Shown here one piece after another: positions 59,025 to 64,000 of a DNA stretch of 64,000 nt. This stretch comes from Bryopsis sp. KO-2023 (lineage: Eukaryota; Chlorophyta; Ulvophyceae; Bryopsidales; Bryopsidaceae), in assembly GCA_030272585.1 (NCBI GenBank), contig BSYQ01000004.1, positions 6,882,001 to 6,946,000 on the forward strand. Reading direction: 5' to 3'. The position numbers and the translations under genes were made by a program. A model generated the notes under the pieces. That model saw only the letters and a list, made by a program, of their open reading frames with translations. It did no database searches and had not been told where the DNA came from. Numbering within the stretch: the first letter of the stretch is position 1; the number at the start of each line of letters is the position of its first letter.

Positions 59025-61532
59025 TTTTCAAATGTGTTACATCGAGGCAAACCGCCCCATGTAGCCCGTCCACTATACAAATGAGTGATATGGGCCCTCC
59101 ACTCTAATAATAATTGTCTGTACTACCCCTGGCCCGAATTTACTCCCAAAAACAACCTGCTAAAATAAAAAATCACCCTTCTTCCGATTCAGCGCGTAAA
59201 TTGTACATACGAATACAAAATTCCACTAGTACCCGTAACCCAATTTCCGAAGCAAACATCCCCTCCTGCCAAATCAGGGGTTCCGATGAAAAAAGTTGAA
59301 CCACCGCGATACTATCCCGCCTGCAATCCTCGAGCCCCGGACAATCCCATAGTAAATGGTTCCTAGATCCCAACACCACTCGGTCCCGATGCGCACAAAA
59401 CCAACAGTCCGGGTCCTCACCCCAAACCCTGTTGTTGTACACTGGGAAGTTTCCATGGCCCGTTGCGACCTGGGCTGCACGTGCTAATTGTTGTCTCGTG
59501 TAATTCCATCGCCACGAGTTATCACGATCCACGTAAGGGGCATCGCGCAGCTGCCAAAGCAATCGTCCTTTCGCCGTATTACGCCACTGAGCGCGCCAGC
59601 TCGTTGCAATCCACTCTGAGATTAAGTGCAGGAGCTCCTGATAAACCGTCTTGGGCGAGCGCGGTCTCAAATCCCGAGGGAGTTCCCGGAGTTGGATCCA
59701 CTCCTCTTTTTTTTGGGCGGTCGCATGATCTCGCATCCATTCCCTTTGCGTTGCTCGCAACACATCCAAGGCACTCGTAAAGTATGGGGTGGTGTTGGGA
59801 GGGGCCTCCAACAGGTCTCTCCCTGCCCACAGCTCCTTGTAATAGTGCATTCCCAATCGATTATGAATCCGAAAAAACGCGGGTAGAATCCGACCCCACG
59901 CCAAAGCGGCGTCGACAGCCACCGAGCTGTAGAGTCCTTCCCCCAGGCGCACCGCCCGGGCGAGCACTCTGTCTAGTTTGAGAAGGAGAGGCGGGCTGGT
60001 GGTCACCGAGGCCCACGATTCACACGCATAGAACAGTTTGGGTACCAAGCATGTGTTAGCAAAAATTTGCATGATATTGGGGTGGCAGCCGAATTGGCGT
60101 CGCACAAGCTTGCGAACCGTCCCTAACCACTTTTTACCCTTCTTGAAAACCGAGTCGACATGGTCGGACCATGCCAATTTATGATTGAAGATCACTCCTA
60201 AGTACCGCATTTCAGTCACCTGGGGGATCAGGGCGCCCCGCAGCCATAGCTGTAGTGGAACTTTAGTGCGCTTCCGGCTGATTTCCATCGCGCAACACTT
60301 GGTTGGGTTAAAGGTCACACGCCACTCTGCACTCCAAGTCTCCACGATCTTTAACGCAAGATTCATGCGTTCCTCCAAAGGGCCCATATGCGCGCCACTG
60401 GTAGTCAATAGAATGTCATCCGCGAATGCTCGAACTGTAACCCCTGTGGCCTCCAAGGCGAGCAAGAGATCATTGATATAAATCAAAAATAGTACGGGGG
60501 ACAGGGGACTGCCCTGGGGCAGCCCGAACGTCAACCCCCTGGATGCTTCTCCCACCCCTGCCCGAACCCTGATCTGGCGAGCTGAGACAAAATCAGCCAC
60601 CCACTTGATGATATATCTTGGAAATTTGAGGCGGGCCATCTTCAAAAGCAACCCCGGGAGCCAAATCATATCATACGCTTTAGATATATCCAATGAGACG
60701 GCCAGCGTCCGCAATTTGTTGCGCTGGCTGACTGACCACTTGTCACTGAGTTCCCACAACACCTTTGGGGAACTTCGGCCTTTACGGAACCCGTGTTGGG
60801 AGTCCGCGAGGCTGTCCTGATCCACTAACCAGCGCATGATCCGCCCTTTCATAAGCGATTCCAGCACCTTACCAGGAACAGAGAGGAGGGTAATGGGGCG
60901 ATATTTGGCTGGGTCCCCACTAGCTGGTACTGTTTTGGCAATGGGGAGGACATTGCCCAATTTAAAGCAACTGGGCATAAGGCTAAATTGGAGGCACAAA
61001 GTGAAAACAGCACTGAGTACTCCCGCCACTACTGATTTATTCTTTTTGAGTAGTTCACCCGGAATGGCATCAGGGCCTGCTGCCTTCCTGGGCTTCAATC
61101 GCTCCACTGCATACAACACCTCGGCCTCGTCGAAATGGGGGGGTCATCGTCCGGTAGTGCAGCCATGGCGACATCAGCCGCCGCCTGTACGTCCTCTTCG
61201 ATGGTGGGACCATCAGGCAAGGTACATGGGAACATGGCGTGGCAGAGAAGAGCAGCTTTCTCCTGGTCAGTTTGGGCTGCTGGGGGTGTACCAGCTGTGG
61301 GGTCGGTGGCAAGCGTGGGAATGGAACGGCAAGGGTTGCGAGAAAGTTTCTTGAGCTTAGTCCACATGTTCTCTTTGGAGGTCTCTTCGCAAAACTTGTT
61401 CCAAGCCTCCTTCTTCGCCGCCCAGAGTGCGTTACGATATTTCCTCCGCACTTGTAGAAAGTTAACATGATCTGCCTCAACTTGGGTCCGAAGCCATTGC
61501 TTTTTGGCCACAGTGAACGCTTTCCTGGATAT

Positions 61533-61579
<47 letters not shown>

Positions 61580-64000
61580 TTTTTGTGTTAAGGACTGGAT
61601 GCGGCGTCAAGGCCTCTCCTCAGAGGGAAATTACCTTGTTCGACCAGGCTGGGCCATCTCGTTTTTGACTTGGGTTGATTCGAATAAAAAGAGGGAGGCC
61701 CAACAGAGGAGGGAAGACCAAGGTAATTATACTCTACAGATTAATGTTTACAAATTTTCCCTTAATTTCAGAGCGTCAGTGTATTCTGAAATATAAAAGA
61801 AAATAAATAGAAATAAACAAACAAACAAATTAACTAAAGTACAAAACATTAAGCCAGAAAAAAGTTCACGTGAAAAATTAAAGCAACAGAAGTTTGTGTG
61901 CCTACCCGAAAAAGAAGATAAAAAGCACTTGCCACTGAGAAATCCCTTGCATTGAAGATAGTCATAGCATCGGTCAGACCGAAGCAACGGAAAGGTCTGC
62001 AAGGTGAAGGATAGGAGAGAAACATCAAGAGGAGTGTTAAAACAGTCCCAATGTTAAAACTGCTTATGAAAACAACTTTCTAATTTTATTTGCAAAGAAC
62101 ACTGGAAGTTTCTACAGAACATTACCAAGTTCTAAGTTGTTTTTGATCGAAAACATTTTTAAAACATGCTGCTTGGTCGATTCTCAGATGCGTTAGTAAG
62201 AAAAAATATGAAAAATATAAAAAAGATTAACAAACACGTATTTATTTTCAGCAACAACTCCCACTGATGCTCGTATTCATTGTCGTTGTGGCAGGGTTTT
62301 CTACTAGAACCCCCCCCTCCCCCCACCCACCCACCCACCGACCCACCCACCGACCCACCCACCGACCCACCCACCCCCATGCAAAACAAAACAAAACAAT
62401 TTTAATTAAAGATATTAATTGTTTTTATCTATTGGCCAGTTGGGTGGAAAAACATATCAACTATTACACACACACACACGAGGCAAAATATTCCTTGGGA
62501 AAAAAAATGATGACGATCCCACAGATTTTAATATATTCTGTGGGTTTTTTTCCAGAGACGGAGCAACCAAGTTCGGGGGAGGTAGAACGGAGTCTCAAAA
62601 AAATTTTGACTGATCTTTCACACCTATCAAATGGTAAGAGAATTGCAAGAACTGACTTGAAGCACGAAGTCGAGGAAATCACCCCGGAGGATGTGCGGGT
62701 GCTCGACTATCTCATAGACGTCGAAGCATTCGAGTTCGACGCCTATGAGGTGGTCGAGAGTCTGTTGCGGGAGGTGGAAGTTTCCGTGGAGGAGCCCTTG
62801 CACCCATCTTCTGGCATCGAGGAACATCCTGCGATAGACCGGCATGAAGTAAGCAACAATTGAAAGATAATAATGATTTAGACTGCAAAAACTGGGAAAC
62901 AATATTTTGAGCTGGAAAATATAAAAAGAATATAGTTTTCCCCCCCTAAAATATGTGCAAAGAACATTCTTAGATTTCTGCAAAACTTTAACTTCTTGTT
63001 TCAATTTCAGATTGGTAAAAACGACTTTAAAGGGTATTGCGCGGCCCTCAATAACTTACAACGACTTCAGCAAATGCTCCTTGGGGCCACTTTGGAGCCC
63101 CCCCTCAGCTCCGATGCAACCTTCACTTCTTGGCGCAAAAGGTGGTGCGCTGATGTCGCGCACAAACTAATGGAGTAAGCCTTCGACCTGTTTTCTGAGA
63201 ACAGAAATGGCGTACTCGGGATTCGAACCCGAGTAAATCATTCCACCGGACCACCAGAAAAATTCTAAAGATACTCAGAAAATTACCATCGAAACCGAAC
63301 CACCAGAAAAATTCTAAAGATACCCAGAAAATTACCATCGAAACCGAACCACCAGAAAAATTCTAAAGATACCCAGAAAATTACCATCGAAACCGAACCA
63401 CCAGAAAAATTCTAAAGATACCCAGAAAATTACCATCGAAACCGAACCACCAGAAAAATTCTAAAGATACCCAGAAAATTACCATCGAAACTGAACCACC
63501 ATAAAAATTCTAAAGATATCACGAAGCCTCCTTTCTAGAGTAAGAAAGTTTACTTAACTATCGAGGTACTTTGCAGCCCTAAAAATTTGCAGCTTGCTTG
63601 TCTTGTGCAGGAAGTTTTTAGACCGACAGGCCCGTGGCCTTGGGGAAGGATATAATTTATCACAAAAAAAAAATCTGCAGGAGTTTTTTCTCCTGCAAGG
63701 GACAGGCCCGGCATTGCAAATGAGGTATTTAGTTTAATCAACTAGATACATATGTTTCTGAACATATAAACATGATTTCATCTACGAACACTTCATTTTT
63801 CGACCGCTGATTTTTTGTCTATGAATTATTGGATTCTGTTCTTTTGTTATTTCTTCATATCTCAGTTTTTTTGTGTTTTTTTTTTACCTTCTTTAGGGCA
63901 CTCTTCCTCCTTTCCGCCGCGACATTAGGTCGCGGCGACGACCTCAGAATGCTACAGCTGTGCGATCTGAGCCACCGCACCTACGACGCCGAGTTTTTTT
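58780..64000 (+). CDS. Crypton-like tyrosine recombinase, partial at right edge
   Basis: Exons 58780-58879, 61593-61722, 62556-62848, 63011-63174 and 63897-64000 (open at the edge) agree in phase from the second onward. The first two give LSYFRRQLMYL|DWMRRQGLSS and LVRPGWAISFLTWVDSNKK, the core-binding (SAM-like) pattern. Next comes an acidic linker, then GKNDFKGYCAALNNLQRLQQ, the helix pair before the catalytic domain. The last exon has LFLLSAATLGRGDDLRMLQL followed by CDLSHRTYDAEFF, which matches box I of tyrosine recombinases (A-T-x-GR-x-x-DLR-x-L-x-x-x-DL) with the first catalytic Arg. The box II His..Arg and the Tyr would lie beyond the window. Crypton transposons encode only such a recombinase; domesticated relatives also exist. 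The first intron is swollen by a LINE. A 5' end was not identified. Confidence 0.6.
58945..59030. repeat. (TTTA)n microsatellite, left side of LINE
   Basis: About 20 copies of TTTA. On the minus strand it forms the (TAAA)n tail following the LINE 3' end. Confidence 0.95.
59035..61530 (-). mobile_element. 5'-truncated non-LTR retrotransposon (LINE)
   Basis: About 2.5 kb on the minus strand, opposite to the recombinase gene whose intron it occupies. It contains the reverse transcriptase and C-terminal region but no endonuclease, so the 5' part is missing. It is flanked on both sides by (TTTA)n tracts; the left one doubles as the element's 3' tail. Confidence 0.9.
59173..61511 (-). pseudogene. 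LINE reverse transcriptase, truncated and frameshifted
   Basis: The main frame (61119-59173, 648 codons) has the reverse-transcriptase blocks in order: RLKPRKAAGPDAIPGELLK, YRPITLLSVPGKVLE, SQHGFRKGRS, LAVSLDISKAYDMIW (first catalytic Asp), LPQGSPLSPVLFLIYINDLL, VRAFADDILLTTSG (FADD), and the thumb region up to MRYLGVIFNHKLAW. The C-terminus has a zinc-knuckle-like CWFCAHRD…HLLWDCPGL. Upstream coding (61511-61140, KKQWLRTQVEADHVNFLQ) is in another frame; the two meet at a run of seven G (61137-61143), a one-base shift. The element cannot make its own endonuclease. Confidence 0.88.
61531..61582. repeat. (TTTA)n microsatellite, right side of LINE
   Basis: Second (TTTA)n tract, abutting the truncated 5' end of the LINE and ending ten bases before a splice acceptor (exon at 61593). 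Confidence 0.93.
63250..63520. repeat. 49-base tandem repeat, about five copies
   Basis: Units begin ACCACCAGAAAAATTC, spaced exactly 49 bases and nearly identical, in the intron between the fourth and fifth listed exons of the recombinase gene. Next to it, 63213-63233 is a perfect palindrome with a tRNA T-arm-like centre. Confidence 0.9.

Noticed and set aside
63200-63245. Possible minus-strand tRNA (palindromic ACTCGGGATTCGAACCCG)
   Set aside because: T-arm-like hairpin only; the expected 5' acceptor partner of TACGCCA is absent.

Overview
This is an intron-rich nuclear eukaryotic window. Most genes are split by short GT-AG introns of roughly 60-500 bases with T-rich acceptors. There are no operons or bacterial ribosome-binding sites, and noncoding DNA is full of A/T and G/C homopolymer runs. 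The mix of genes (UDP-glucose dehydrogenase, Argonaute, secreted CotH kinase, H-type lectin, hAT transposon, LINE, Crypton-like recombinase) suggests a protist, perhaps in the stramenopile/alveolate/rhizarian range. The species cannot be fixed from sequence alone.

Layout, 0-17 kb: on the minus strand lie a small possible membrane protein, a coiled-coil gene (3.5-5.0 kb), an unrecognised 233-residue protein (7.1-8.3 kb), a coiled-coil/ankyrin protein (9.4-11.3 kb) and a complete seven-exon UDP-glucose 6-dehydrogenase (12.7-14.8 kb). Weak spliced fragments follow. 17.6-22.5 kb: an Argonaute gene on the plus strand. Its PIWI domain keeps both catalytic aspartates but lacks the two stretches that normally carry the catalytic glutamate and histidine. 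25-33 kb: three consecutive genes with signal peptides, namely a secreted FN2-like plus CotH kinase protein, an H-type lectin, and a divergently transcribed small four-cysteine protein. 34.5-40.6 kb: a disordered Pro/Ser/Arg-rich protein with a SUMO-interacting-type motif. 41.3-41.7 kb: a TA-flanked MITE. 42.3-43.3 kb: a TMEM53/DUF829 hydrolase-like protein. 45.0-46.2 kb: an intronless BTB plus glycine-rich protein. 47.3-48.2 kb: a G6PD pseudogene.

49-64 kb is a mobile-element zone. A gene with a Crypton-like core-binding segment ends exactly where a 5.1-kb hAT element begins. The hAT carries an apparently intact six-exon, 831-residue BED-finger transposase. Beyond it, a second and longer Crypton-like tyrosine recombinase gene runs off the right edge. 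One of its introns holds a 5'-truncated LINE lying between two (TTTA)n tracts. Many minisatellites decorate this zone.

Exon borders were set by hand from splice consensus and reading phase. Where lengths summed to an exact open frame (UGDH 477 aa, CotH protein 564 aa, hAT transposase 831 aa, ankyrin protein 228 aa, 233-aa protein, 109-aa secreted protein) the models are strong; elsewhere they are provisional. All identifications come from motif recognition, not database searches.
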